DNA of 64,000 nt from Epiperipatus broadwayi (Eukaryota; Onychophora; Udeonychophora; Euonychophora; Peripatidae): assembly GCA_028023455.1 (NCBI GenBank), contig JAQFVV010000036.1, positions 6,009,576-6,073,575 on the forward strand. Reading direction: 5' to 3'. Shown here in pieces: positions 24,552 through 37,035 of the stretch (its first letter is position 1; the number at the start of each line of letters is the position of its first letter). A model generated the notes under the pieces. It did not search any database. It was not told where the DNA came from and was given only the letters and a program-made list of their open reading frames with translations. A program made the position numbers and the translations under genes.

Positions 24552-24845
24552 ATAGGGTATATGAGCACAGACTTTCACATGACCCACCACTCTCCACACT
24601 ATCTCATAACACTGATACACTTGAACACATATATGTTGAAAAGATAAATAATCACCAATATACATATTTCATGCTAAACCAGCAATCATCAGTTGGTCCA
24701 GATTACCATATCTACACATATATGCTATAAGTGCTCAGATATATATTAAGATAGCCAAACCTCATACTTTAATGGACAGGCTTCAATCTACTCCACACTC
24801 CAACTCTTCAACCATCCATCCAATTGAAAATCTGATGTTGGAATA
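24552..24845 (-). repeat. SINE-B copy, truncated
   Basis: Nearly identical to 21897-22195: inverted tRNA-like module, the CATATTTCATGCTAAACCAGCA segment, then the body up to CCAATTGAAAATCTGATG. It stops abruptly near 24840. Confidence 0.8.
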
Positions 24846-25629
24846 CTAAATATATCTTCTCTTTTTATATTTTTAATTGTTCTATAATAAACTATTGTTT
24901 CTACATATTTAAAAATTCCCAAATTTATTCCGATCTTTAAAGTGAGTTAAAAGTAGCGTCGGTAATTATATACTCTATTTCATTTTGCACACCATTGCTA
25001 GAAATAACTGAAAGATGTGTATACTCAAGGTAGTCCACAATATTAATAAATTATTGGTCTCTGAGCAACGCAGTTTGATAACCAATAAATTGATAGAAAC
25101 AAATTGTGTTATATTCAATCATACTATGTATTGTACTGAAGATTACAAGTTACTTGTCTGTTCTAACTTATCAAAATTTTTTAACAAAATTAAATTGTAA
25201 AATCCTTCTCACTACCTTATACAATTTAAATCTAACAAAACAGTTAGTTTGTCAGTTCAGATCTTTTGTTAAAGTTAGATTTTGTCTTTACCATATTACT
25301 GTTAGCTTGTATTACTCCAAAGTATTATTATGACTTTTATCATTTTAATAATTACATAAGTGATCTCACGAGAAACAGCCTAAAATATTCACATTTCTTC
25401 TATTATAGAGATGATTTCAAGATTCATAGATATATTTCTTCTATTTATAAATGTGAATTTTGCTTCAAATTGTATTAATAATTTTTCTAAATAGATGCCA
25501 TAAATAGGAAGGACATGTGCTACACTTTATCGAAGAAATGGAATTAGCATATTTGCATATCATTAAACATAGAAGCAAGCTATGATTATGAAGGCAAGAT
25601 CCTTTGAAAGTGCTCAGCTCATTTGTTTT
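24846..25629. other. No gene seen
   Basis: AT-rich. Overlapping short frames at 25015-25478 have no recognisable motif and show no sign of selection. Confidence 0.5.
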
Positions 25630-25770
25630 TAGTTATCTATTTTTTTTTTTTTTTCATGTGTCATAGCATCGGCCGGGACGCAAATCCACAACCGTCTGCA
25701 ACCAACTACTTGCTTGCAAGGTGGTTGCGATGACCTCTCGGCTAACAACACTTGACTAGTTATCTATTTT
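25630..25770 (-). mobile_element. SINE-A copy 2 with 14-bp target duplication
   Basis: The minus-strand SINE reads GTCAAGTGTTG, then TAGCCGAGAGGTCATCGC (box A), ...GGATTTGCGTCC (box B-like), then ATGCTATGACACATG and a T run of about 15 on the plus strand (its A tail). TAGTTATCTATTTT occurs at 25630-25643 and again at 25757-25770, a clean target duplication. Confidence 0.88.
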
Positions 25771-26165
25771 ATATTAACACTTTATAGCTTTTGAGAACAG
25801 TTGTGTCACACATGCACACGTGCTAAATGTTTTTTATTTTATTCTAATATTCTAAAGTTTTTTAATTTCCATATTATATTAAAGATATTTGAATAAACTC
25901 TATTGACATTCAGAGAGATTTTAAAATCATATTTTCCCATAAAGGTTCTTTACCTTATCACAAAAATACAATGATAATCAATTTTGCATTCAAAGCAATA
26001 GGGTCATTTACGTAAATGGTAATATATTTGAATACTTTTTCTGGTCCTATCTATTTTAGAATTTAGTTTGATTTTATAGAATAAATATAATATATATTAA
26101 ACTGGATCCATTTAATAGAAATTGATTATAATGTTCTAACCTGATATAACATATAATTTTATATT
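25771..26165. other. No gene seen
   Basis: AT-rich sequence with no element recognised. Confidence 0.5.
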
Positions 26166-26475
26166 TTTATATTTTATATTATAAATATTGCATGAATGGA
26201 CCAGCCCTTCAAGCAGAGGGGAGAATACCATCAATAGCAGAGCTATCAACGATACCCACGATCAGACCAAGCTATGCAAAGCATAACATGATCACATTTA
26301 CAGACTGTTCCCACCTCGACTGCTAGATTCAAACTCCTACCATCCAAAGCATTTTATTTGTTTAGAGATAAACCTCAGGTGCCAGCTAATTACAAGAAAT
26401 AACTATCATACTTTCATGGTAGGCCCATAATCCAATGCTCAAAATATCCCATGACTAGCCTAATCAAAGAATTAA
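26166..26475 (-). repeat. Interspersed repeat C
   Basis: About 300 bp that recur at 31622-31900 with roughly 85-90% identity by eye. Shared strings include GAGGGGAGAATACCAT, AGCTATGCAAAGCATAAC and GTGCCAGCTAATTACAAGAA. On the minus strand GAGTTTGAATCTAGC weakly recalls a tRNA B box, so it may be a SINE; the A box is not convincing. This copy abuts the 3' tail of RTE-A. Confidence 0.7.
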
Positions 26476-26477
26476 TA

Positions 26478-29400
26478 TGATCATCATCATCATTATCAAC
26501 CATTATCAATCCACTGCAGGATGAAGGTCTCTCCAAGTTTAATCCATCTTCTCCGATCTTTAGCTTCTCTTCTCCACATCACCCCTACACATTTTCTTAT
26601 TTCATCCATCCATCTTACATGTGGTCTCCTTCTGGGTCTTTTACAATCTCTTGGAATCCAGTTTAAAATTTCAATTGTCCATCTATTATCATCTCTTCTA
26701 GCAATATGTCCAGCCCAACTCCACTTCAATCTTTTAATTTTTTCAATGAGGTCAGTAACACCTGTTTGTTCTCTTACCCATACATTGCGTTTTTGATCTC
26801 TTCTTGTTACTCCCAACATACATCTCTCCATACTTCTTTGAGTGGTCTGAAGTCTCTGTATTGATCTTCTATTAAGTGTCCAAGTCTCAGATCCATAAGT
26901 AAGAACTGGTAAAACATATTTGTTAAAAACCATCCTTTTCAAACACATAGGCATATTTCCTTTTAATATCAAGTTATTTCTACCAAAAGCACTCCAACCA
27001 AGTTTAATTCTATGATTAATTTCCTCTATTATGTTTCCATCTGTATTAATAATCTGACCAAGGTATTTGTAACTCTTAACTTCTTCTAATTCATCATAAT
27101 CAATCTTTATTTTCATATTTTGAGCAAATCGATTAAACATTACTTTAGTCTTTTTAACATTTATCTTTAGTCCTACTTTCCTACTTTCATCTGATAACTC
27201 CTGCAACATTTCCTGCAGCTCGAAAGCATTATTTGCAAAAACAACTACATCATCTGCGAAATCTAAATGACTTAAATAATCTCCATTTACTTTCACTCCT
27301 TTAGTTTCCCATTTTAATCCACAAAATACTTCTTGCAGCACTGCTGTAAAAAGTTTTGGAGATATGGAGTCACCTTGTCTTACACCTTTCTCAATGTTGA
27401 CTTTCCCAGTATCATTATGTAATCTAATTGTTGCTGTTGCATTTTTATAAATATTCTTTAAAATATGACAATATCCTGGATCTATACCTTGATGATCCAA
27501 TGCTTTAATCACTGAAGAAATGTTTATAGAATCAAATGCCTTTTCATAATCTACAAATCCAAAACATAATGACAACTCATATTCATTTGTCCTTTCTATA
27601 ACTTCTCTCAATACTTGAATCTACTGTACTAAAACCACTTTTAAATCCAGCTTGTTCTCTTGGTTGGTGAAAATCTAAGGTTCTCTGTAGACGAGTTGTA
27701 ATTATCTTGGTAAAAATTTTATATAAAACTGATAAAAGGCTGATAGGTCTGTAATTTCTAATATCTTCTTTATCACCTTTTTTAAATATTAATATTATTA
27801 CTGCATTCTTCCAATCATCCGGTACATCTTTATCATTTAGACATTTGGTATATAACTTTGCTAATATTTTTTCTGTTTCTTCACCTGCTTCTTTTAATAT
27901 ATCAATTATAATTCCATCATTACCTGGAGCCTTTCATTTTTTCATACATTTAATTGCATTTCTCACTTCTTCATTTAAAATTCTGGGCAATTCGGAAGAT
28001 GTAATAGATATAGGAGGTACTTGTTCTTTATTACTATATAATTCTTGATAAAAATCTTCTACCAATTTCATAATGTCATCTCTCCTTTTAGTAATAATTC
28101 CATCTTTTTTCCTTATTGCAGATATAAATTTCCTACCAATACCAAAATGTTGTTTTACATTCTTAAGACTTTTATTTTCTTCTACAGCTTTTCTTGCTAG
28201 TTCACAGTTATACTTTCTTATATCATTTTCAACTCTTTTCCGCACCATTTTACAAAATTCGAGATATTCAATTCTTTTTAATGCATCATTCTTGCATATC
28301 TTCATATTCCTTCTTTTCTTCATAAGTTCTCTAGTCTCAGTAGAAATTTTATTAGTCAATTGCTGCTTTTTTCTACCAGCTATCTTTGTTGCAGTTTTTA
28401 AAAGTGTATCAGTTATTTTCATATTAATTTCATTCAAATCTGAATCATGTTCAAAATCTACTAATACTTGAAACCGATTTGTAAGTTCTAATTTAAATTC
28501 ATTAGAATGTTTCTGAAGATTAGGAATATCAACTGTAAATATAGTTTTTCTTAATAATTTTTGTCTCTCTAGTTTTACATTAACATGTATCTTACCCCTT
28601 ACTAATCGATGATCACTTCCTGTATTAAATTTATTAAGAACATTACAATCTTGAAATATGTATTTCCTGTTAGTCAAAATATAATCCAATTCTGCTGTAC
28701 CTTCATTTGGATGCTTCCATGTCCATTTCCTTCTAACATTTTTCTCAAAAAAAGAATTCATAATATAAAGTTTTTCCTTCTCTGCAAACTCCACAAGTCT
28801 ATGTTCTCTCTCATTTCTATTACCATAACCAAAATTACCTACAACACTTTCATATTTCATTTGTTTACCAATTCTAGCATTAAAATCTCCCATAACAATT
28901 TTAAAATGTTGTTTACTCTGATCAAAAGCCTTTTGTACATCCATATAAAAATCTTCTACTACTTCATCACTGTGAGAACTTGTTGGGGCATAAACCTGAA
29001 TTATCTGCATTTGATATCTGCTATTAAGTTGTATAACTAATCTTGCCACTCTGTCTGATACACCATCAATCTCCACAATATTGTTCTTCCACTTTTTATT
29101 TATAATGAATCCTACTCCACGTGTATTTCCAATATTTGTGCCTTTATAATAGAGCATATGTCCACTTTTTAAATCAATTGTCTCTTCACCTTTTCTTCTA
29201 ACTTCACAAAGTCCAATAATATCCCATTTAATATAAGAGAGTTCTTCTTCTAATTTTTGCAATCTTCCTTCACTTGAAAGTGATCTGCAGTTGTAAGTAC
29301 CTAAATAAAAAGTCGTCATCAAATGGCAGCCTGGGTCCACCTCCAGGATATTCTTAGCACCCTCCGCCTTCGGCCACCAACCGCTGCCTTGGTTGGTGAC

Positions 29401-29768
29401 TTTACAGCCTCCTGGGATTAAGGGCCATGCTTTATTTTTGTCTGTCATAATTGTATAATTGGGAAAAATCTTTATCATTTACACAAACATTCATTCTGCC
29501 TTATCAGGCACTGAGAAGAAAGACCATGGTGTTTTTTGATCTTAAACTCAGAGGTAAAAAGCCAATAAACTCACCATGCTGGCTAATGCGTGTTGGTGAG
29601 CAGCCCATCCATGTTCGTATACTATATGAATAAACATATAGTAATAACAGCTGCAACGACAAGAACGTATGGAGTGGACATTAGGAATTTGCCCTGCTCG
29701 GTTCCTTTAAGGCCTCCAAGAGGAATCAAAGGGTCTCCTTTCAGTTAGTAGGAAACTCCTTTCTGCAG
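26478..29768 (-). mobile_element. RTE-A: nearly full-length RTE-type LINE
   Basis: A minus-strand non-LTR retrotransposon. It has about 290 bp of 5' leader (29479-29768), an endonuclease-RT frame, and a 3' end of GAT/ATG triplet repeats (26478-26496) instead of poly-A. Triplet-repeat tails and a single EN-RT frame with little else are typical of the RTE group. Its 5' side abuts LTR-2. Truncated relatives sit at 36553-36822, 38485-38713 and 57055-60826. Confidence 0.88.
26496..29478 (-). pseudogene. RTE-A endonuclease-reverse transcriptase, one stop and one frameshift
   Basis: N-terminal AP-type endonuclease: TYNCRSL, GLCEVRRKGE (metal-binding Glu), VYAPTS, GDFNARIG, ELDYILTNRK and GSDHRLV are all present. 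The RT follows: [37 protein letters not shown], motif A DYEKAFDSI, motif B GVRQGDSISPKLF, and catalytic LDFADDVVVF. The C-terminal tail has the HIARRDDNRW and GETFILQWIDNG blocks of craniofacial-development-protein-2-like RTE proteins. A TGA at 27934-27936 interrupts just before KAPGNDGI, probably from CGA or GGA. A one-base loss near 27620 shifts the frame just before [10 protein letters not shown]. Everything else is open for about 990 residues, so this copy died recently. Confidence 0.9.
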
Positions 29769-29769
29769 C

Positions 29770-32342
29770 CATAAACTGCTTTAATTACTGGTATTAGTAA
29801 AAGAATCTACCGACAAATACTAGTTTCCAAAAATAATTTATTTTAAATATTTTAAAATTTACTGTGAACTAATTTATGAATTCAACTATTGATTTTAATT
29901 TTGTTATCAATCTGAAATTTTATAAACCAACTACATACATTTTCAATGTTTCCTTTAACAAACAAATTTTTACAGACTAATTCTATTCTAAATTTTACAT
30001 ATTTATTTAGCTTTTTTCTTTAAAAAGAGAGAGAAAAAAGTTTTAACTCTTTTTTAGTTCTATCATATACATTTCTTCTCCCTCCTACAAAGAAGTTTTA
30101 TTCTAAGAAAACTAATTTTTTACTTTTTGTTTTTAAAAAAAATGTTTAAATAACTTATAATTTAATTTTTCTTAAAAAATTAAGAAACATGTGATGCTTG
30201 TCAAATGGTGGTACATTACACCGCCCTCCGTTTCAGAGTAAAATTTGTCAATTTGATCCATTTTAACTCTGTTATTTTATTTTAAACTTTTCAATTTGAT
30301 TTTTCATTTTTATTTATTTGTAATTTTTCTACCAAATAAGTTTTAGAATTGCTACAGATCAATATAGCACAGAGGGCGACTTTTCTTAAGCTACTTTTCT
30401 TTCCAGACTGCCAATGTTCATTCCAACAATCAAGTACTGTGTTCCAACTATGAAGACAACACTTCTTTTTGGTGAGACAGGGATTTTAAGATGAGGCAGA
30501 CACAGAATTTGCTGGCTTATACCGACTTACATGTATGTGAAATGAAGTTTCATATGCCGGATTTTCCTAACGATGTTTGGATGAGTCCAAGACCTGCTCA
30601 ATTGGAATTACATCCATAAGGCACAACACAAAAGAAAAAGCTGTGAATGGCAGGATTCATCTATTGTCCAATTTGACTTATGCTTTGGAAACGATGTATG
30701 AGATTCTCCCCCAAAGAAGTGATCCATAGTTTATCCTGGTTGTTCCCAATGCACATATGTAAAGAATAAATGGATAGGCCCAGAACTTTTTGAACCCTCA
30801 CTCTAAGAATATTTCCCTATTTAGTCCATTACAGGTACTATTTTCATGCAGCCTATACTTATATACCTTTCTCATTTTATCTATACACTCCCCCATAAAT
30901 GTAATAAACCACATAAATCTATACCTACTTGAAAGATTTTATTTATTTATTTTATTATAGATTTCATTTTACTTATCATATGATTTATTTATTCTTTTAG
31001 ATTTATTTTATCACCACATTTTGATTGTATACAAAGAGAGAAAAAACTTTTACTTTATTATCGTATATTTATTCTAAAACTGTTATTTTACTCTATTTCC
31101 TTTACGTTATTAATTTTTCAAAACCAAAAACATTTTATTTATTTAACTCTATCCCATGTTCTTCTCACTGTCAACTCCAAAAAAAAACTTTTTATTTATT
31201 TTTAAATCGAAGCAATTGTTCGATTAAATATTTTAAATTGAAAGGAAGTGTTCGCCAAACTCCAAATCACCAGTAATAAATTATTTATCATTTCTGACCG
31301 CCTTTTCTTTTCTATCTCCTTTTTAATTACATTTTGTATTAAACTATTATTAATTAATTTATCAATACTACAACTTGTTTGCTTTGACCTATTTCTCTTC
31401 TCACACTGCTCACCGATTTTAATTTTTATAACTACGCAATTTAATGTTTATTTTGAACTATAGTTTTGAACTTTTTTTTCCCAATCTTAAATTTTAATTA
31501 CAATTTTACTTTTTTAACTTTGCTTATGCTGGGTCAATTTATGGCACTTTGGCAACCACATTAGACAGCATTTGAACCGGGTCCATTAATTGGGTTTTAA
31601 CCTTTTTAACTTAATTTTAAATATTATAAATATTACATGAACAGATTGGCCCTTCAAGTAGAGGGGAGAATACCATTGATAGCAGAACTATCAACAATAC
31701 CCGTGGTCAGGCTGAGCTATGCAAAGCATAACACGATCACATTTCCAGACTGTGGCCCACCTCGACTTCTAGATTCAAACCCCTATCATCCAAAGGATTT
31801 TATTTGTTTGGAGGTAAACCTCGGGTGCCAGCTAATTACAAGAAGTAACTAGCATACCTGCTCAAAATATCCCATGATTAACTCACTCAAAAAAGTAATA
31901 TAATAAACTGCTTTAATTAGTGGTAATAGTAAAAGAATCGACAACAAATACTAGTTTCCAAAAATAATTTATTTTACATATTTTAAAATTTACTGAGAAC
32001 TAGTTTTTGAATTTAATTATTGATTTTAATTTTGTTATCAATCTTAAATCTTATAAACCAACTACATACATTTTCAAAGTTTCCTTTTACAAAAAATTTT
32101 TACAGACTAATTCTATTCTAAATTTTACATATTTATCTAGCTTTTACTTTATAGAAGCTCTTTTCTTTAAAAAGAGAGAGAGAAAAGTTTTAACTGTTCC
32201 TTAGTTCTATAATATATATTTCTCCCCCCTCCTACTAAGAAGTTTTTATTCTAAGAAAACTAATTTTTTATTTTTTGTTTTTAAACAAAATCTTTAAGTC
32301 ACTTATAATTTAATTTTCCTAAAAAATTACAAAACCTGTAAT
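29770..32342 (-). mobile_element. LTR-2: decayed relative of the 3.6-kb LTR element
   Basis: Two direct repeats of about 440 bp (29770-30216 and about 31903-32342) share long strings such as CTAGTTTCCAAAAATAATTTATTTTA and ACTAATTCTATTCTAAATTTTACAT (each cited only in part). On the minus strand the first starts TGTACCACC. It is preceded by GGAGGGCGGTGTAA (30217-30235), the same tract-plus-TGTACC junction seen at 7650-7674. The interior at 30640-30740 matches 7160-7260 inverted. There is no RT or integrase. The 5' LTR lacks its first 20 bases or so, and repeat C lies in the interior (31622-31900). Confidence 0.7.
31622..31900 (-). repeat. Interspersed repeat C, second copy
   Basis: Matches 26166-26475, minus an internal stretch of about 30 bp (the CTTTCATGGTAGGCCC region). 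It lies directly inside the LTR-2 repeat at 31903, so it is either part of that element or an insertion at its edge. The copy beside RTE-A, with no LTR nearby, favours an independent family. Confidence 0.65.
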
Positions 32343-32689
32343 GCTGAATAGCCATACAATGTATATAATTTTAATAATATATTTTTAAATATTGTCATTT
32401 AAAAGATGATTGTGGTATATCTCTTTTATCAATGTGAAAAGCTTTCAAATTTTTAATCTGAATTGATACTAAAATAAGATTTCTAACAATCTGCTCTGAA
32501 AATTATATCTTAACTCTTGTCATTATTAAACTCACACACTATTATTTTTTTTACTGCAATTTATAAATCTATTATTGGATTACTTTCCAGTGTTTATGAT
32601 CTTAACACTTATAATACTGATTTTATTGATAGAAACCTCTTTCATTTTGACTTCAAGCAATTTTCTAAAGTCTTTACCTATATATAAAT
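32343..32689. other. No gene seen
   Basis: AT-rich spacer between LTR-2 and the next foldback. Confidence 0.5.
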
Positions 32690-32950
32690 ATTGTAATAAT
32701 AAATGTAATGGTGATTAACTATTATACACAGTATTTAAATCTGAAGAAGTAATTTTGATTAATTCCTTAATCTTCTTCAACTGCCAATTAAAAATAAAAT
32801 ATTGTTTGATTTACCTTCATTATTATGTGTAAAATTCATGTTTTCTTTTTAAATAATCATTTCTTGACATTTAATAAATTAAATGGGAGTACTTCTGTGG
32901 ATTGAAAGACTATAATATAACAATCACCATTATATTTATTATTTTTATTG
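32690..32950. repeat. Degenerate foldback, same family as 62016-62196
   Basis: AATGTAATGGTGATTAACTA (about 32702) is inverted as ACAATCACCATTATATTTATT (about 32921, one base trimmed here). CTGAAGAAGTAAT pairs with AGTACTTCTG. The loop matches the TTCCTTAATC...CTGCCA part of the 62-kb copy. It is larger and more diverged than that copy. Confidence 0.65.
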
Positions 32951-33029
32951 TTATTATACAGTCATTTTATTTGTATTATATATATTGTATTTCGTCCATA
33001 TGCATTAGAACATCGTCACTGAAGGACAC

Positions 33030-36000
33030 CACTAAGCTACTTAATGAACCTATTCTGGAAGACTTGATATGGCAGGGTATAAATAGAAAAAAAAAGAAAA
33101 GGATGGTAGTATAGGAGTTATGTAAAAAAAAATATTTAAATTCTGTTAAATTCCAAGAACATTAGTGGTTTCAGATAAGGTTAAGAAGACAAAATGGATG
33201 GTGGCTATAATGTATATAGCTACTGGAGATAGTCAAATTATAATGGAGTGGAAAAGTAGCATATATGAATGCCTAGTTAATGATATACAGAGCTTCAAAG
33301 AAAAGGGGAAGAGAATAATGATTATAGGAGATATGAATGATCATATTGAAGAAATTGATGTTGTAGGTAATAGGAATGGACAGCTTTTGAAGAATTTTTG
33401 TCAGAGAGTGAATTTGAACTTTGGAAATTTATCAAATATTTATGAGGGTCAATCACACATGGTCAAGCAATAATATATCCCACCAAATAGATTATGGATT
33501 AGTAGAGAAAAAGGGAATAAATAAAGTACAGAAAATTAAGGTGTTTGATAATGAAGAGAGAGTTATGTAATAGTGATCATAATTTCGTTATAATAGAAAT
33601 GGTTAGTAATGTGATGGAAAATAGAAATAAAAGTAGAAATGATAGTGAAAGATGTGGATGGAGAGTGAATGATAAGAGTAAGTTAGAAGAGTATAAAATA
33701 AAATTGAAGAAACCATGGAAGGCTTGGTTGGGGATGAGTATAAGGACTGGTGTGGTTCAATTGAGAAAGTAGCTAATAGGGTTTTAGATGAGAATAAAAG
33801 TAATAAAAAGTAAGAGTTAGTAAAAGTGTAAAAGAGGGGGGGGGGAACATGCAGAAAATATAAGTGTGTTATTAAGAACAAAGAAAATGAAAAAGATGTT
33901 AATGTTAAATGGGGAAAGTACTTTAAAAAAAAGAAGTTGGCTAAAATAGATAATTATAGAGTGAGAATGAAATTGAATAGTAAATTGTGAGAGGATATTA
34001 ATAAAAGTGAAAAAGATGGGAGTAAACTATTTTGTGAATACATTAAAAGAAGGAATATAGGGGGGAGAGATATAGTATTACTAGATGATGAAGGAGTAGA
34101 GAGTAGCTCTAGAGAAGAATTAGAGATAATATTAAATAACTATGTAATAGATATATAAAAGATGTTAGATGTGAAGGACAGAGTGATAGCAAACATGAAA
34201 GCATGTAGTAATGGGAATATTAGGTTTACAGAAAATGAACTGAATGAGACAGGGGAAAAAATGAAAATTGAAATGGCAAGAGGTTTATATAGATGGGCAG
34301 CAGAGGTGGTAATGAATTTAGGGTGTAGGGCAAAAGTAAAATTATTATCATGTTTTAATTTGATAATACAGAAGAGAGATTTTCCTGGTAGTTGGAGTAA
34401 TACAAGAGTAAGGCTACTATTTAAAGAAAAGAGTAAGGATTATAGAAAGTTAAACAATGATAGACTGATAGTGGTAACATCAGTTTTATATAAAGTTTTC
34501 TCATATATGGTAGCTGGAAGGATTGCAAAATGGATGGAAGCAAATAATATAGTGGGAGAAATGCAAGGATGTTTTCAATCAAATAGGCATATAAGAGCTA
34601 GTTTATTTGTAGTTACAAAACTTATGGATATGAATAGGTATAGAGGTAGTCAGTTATATATGATTTTTCTAGAGATATAGAGTAGGCATATGATAGAGTA
34701 AATAGAAATAGATTATGGGTAAGTTTAGTAAATTTGGGAATGGATGGAACTTTATTGGATATTATTAAGAAATTATATGAAAATAATTACTATATGTATC
34801 AATTAGGGAATATAGAATTAATTAAAGTTAAAAATGGGGTGGGGCTAAGATAAGAATTTCCTATGTCACCTATTTTGTTTTTGTTGTATTTAAGAGAAAT
34901 GGAGAGAGCATGGAGATACCAATAATAGGTGGCAGGGGAGTATATACCTTATAGGGTCTTTTATTTGCAGATGATGTCTTTTTGTGCACAGAAAAAATGA
35001 AAGATATGGAAGTTATGCTGAGGACATGTGCAAGGATGGGTAAAGAGATGTGGATTAAGTTTAGTGAAGAAAAATCCAATGTAATGATGATTAATACTGT
35101 AGAAAGAGAAGACAAAGAATTATAATTTTTATTGGGGGATATAAAGTTAAGTGTGGTGAATAGATATAACTATTTGGGAATTGTATTAAGTATACAGAGA
35201 AATGCTTGGATAAATAGGAGAAAAAATTGATAAATGAAGCAAAGAAAAGAAAGGATTTGATAAAGAAATTAACAATGTTTTCATATAATATGATTTTGCT
35301 AGAATTGTATGGAAGGAAGTAGTGGTAGCAGGATTAACATATGGTAATGATGTGTTATGTGATTAGTAAAGGGGTATTAGATTACTTGGAAAAAGTACAA
35401 AGGAAAATAGGAAGACATGCATTAGATGCAGATGTGTGGACTGCAAAGGAGGCAATTCAAGGAGAAATGGGATGGTAAAATTTTTATATGAGGGATTCAA
35501 AAAGCAAAGTGAAAATGTTTGGCAGATTGCAGTTTATGGATAATAAAAGAATAGCCAAAATAGAATATAATTGGGTTATGAATAAAGGGCAGGTAACAGG
35601 CTGGGTGAGAAAGGTAATGTGGTATGCAGAAGATTTGGATAAAGAATTTATGTCAGTATACTTGTACAAAAGGTGGAATGATTGTGTTAGGAGAATTGTT
35701 GAGTGTTATAGTGATAAAGAATGGGATAGAAGAATAGATGCATTAATAAAGAATAGGAAGTTGGAGAGATGGAGAACTAGTATGGAGAGTAAAAAGTTTA
35801 AATATATATAGAAACAGAATATTTGGTGTTAATTTATGATAATAACAAGGAAAGTAGTTTACTGTTAAAGGCTCAAGTGGGATCTTTAGCAACACGTAAA
35901 TGGAAAAAGTGGGTGATTTAGTCTGCAAGTTGTGTAAGGAAAGCATAGAAAATATTGGGCATCTGTTAATTGAATGTAAATGCCTGAAAGCAGAAAGGAT

Positions 36001-36290
36001 ATAAATAATAAAGTTGTGGAAGAATAAATATAAGGAAAGTGATTATACAGAAAGTGGGTTGTTGATTTTTATGCTGGGTTTGGGAAAAAATAAGGGGATT
36101 TAGATATAAAGACCATGGAGTTGACAAAGATTATGTTGTGGAAATGGAATGGAGCAGGATATGGGAAAACTTAGAGTGGGGAATGGAAAGGGAAGGTAAA
36201 GTTCCTAACAAGTTTCTCTGGGCATAGTTGCTGAAAGATTCCTGACTCTGTATAAGGAGAAGTCAGAGTGCATCACATCACCCAGAAAAT
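33030..36290 (+). pseudogene. LINE-2: decayed non-LTR retrotransposon (EN + RT + zinc knuckle)
   Basis: One element, readable in pieces over about 3.2 kb. Endonuclease region 33165-33540: RIMIIGDMNDHI (the GDxN core) and SHQIDYGLV. RT region 34162-35130: fingers around SVLYKVFSYMVAGRIAKWM; GEMQGCFQSNRHIRA; a broken YDRVNRNRLW motif A; PMSPILFLLYL motif B; LLFADDVFLCTEKM with intact catalytic FADD; NYLGIVL. The C-terminal part (35488-36190) has a knuckle VCKLCKESIENIGHLLIEC, matching 23377-23631, and ends in GCATCACATC. Many stops and frameshifts split it, so it cannot encode its protein. Domain order fits a non-RTE LINE with an AP-type endonuclease. I cannot fix the clade. Confidence 0.85.
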
Positions 36291-36552
36291 TTTTGAGGTA
36301 ACTGAATATTTACTAATGATGATGAGCAATCTGTCATAAAATAAATTACTTGCCCCTGACACACACACATATATATTATCTTATCATTTAGTTCTACATT
36401 TTGACCAATAATTCCTACAAAGAAATGTTTATAAATTACACAATGATTTATATAAATTATAAATATCTAATAACACTTTTTACAATTAGTTAATAGCATT
36501 ATTGTTGGTGAATTAATTAAATCTAAAGATTATTCTTATGAACATAAATTAT

Positions 36553-36822
36553 GAATAATCATCATCATCATCAACAACAACCATTATCAATCCACTACAG
36601 AATGAAGGTCTCTCCAAGTTCAATCCATCTTCTCCGATTTTTAGCTTCTCTTCTCCATATCACCCCTGCACACTTTCTTATTTCATCCGTCCATTTCACA
36701 TGTGGTCTCTTTCTGGGTTTTTTACAATCTCTTGGAATCCAATTTAAAATTTCAATTGTCCATCTATTATTATCTCTTCTAGCAATATGTCCAGCCCAAC
36801 TCTACTTCAGTCTTTTAATTTT
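36553..36822 (-). repeat. RTE 3' fragment
   Basis: Near-identical to 26480-26745: the GAT/TTG triplet tail (36553-36580) followed on the minus strand by the C-terminal coding end of an RTE. Truncated at 36822. The tail mixes GAT and GTT triplets, as in the copy at 38.6 kb. Confidence 0.88.
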
Positions 36823-37035
36823 ACGGATTTATAAATATTGAAGAAAATATGATAAATGTTTGTAGAATTTATAAATCAATATCGTCGTTGTAGAAAAAAT
36901 TGGAAGTAGATTTTGAAAATAATCATAGAATATAATTGAAATATAGATGGAATTAAAGAATGATATGTTTGTATGCAGAAAAAAATTGATTTTCAGAATA
37001 AACGAGATTTGAAAAATAAATGCTGATAATATGTG
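36823..37035. other. No gene seen
   Basis: AT-rich spacer. Confidence 0.5.

Noticed and set aside
28073-29040. Plus-strand proteins of 132 and 143 residues
   Set aside because: They are antisense shadows of the RTE-A endonuclease-RT gene, rich in Phe/Ile/Leu as expected for the complement of a Lys-rich frame.
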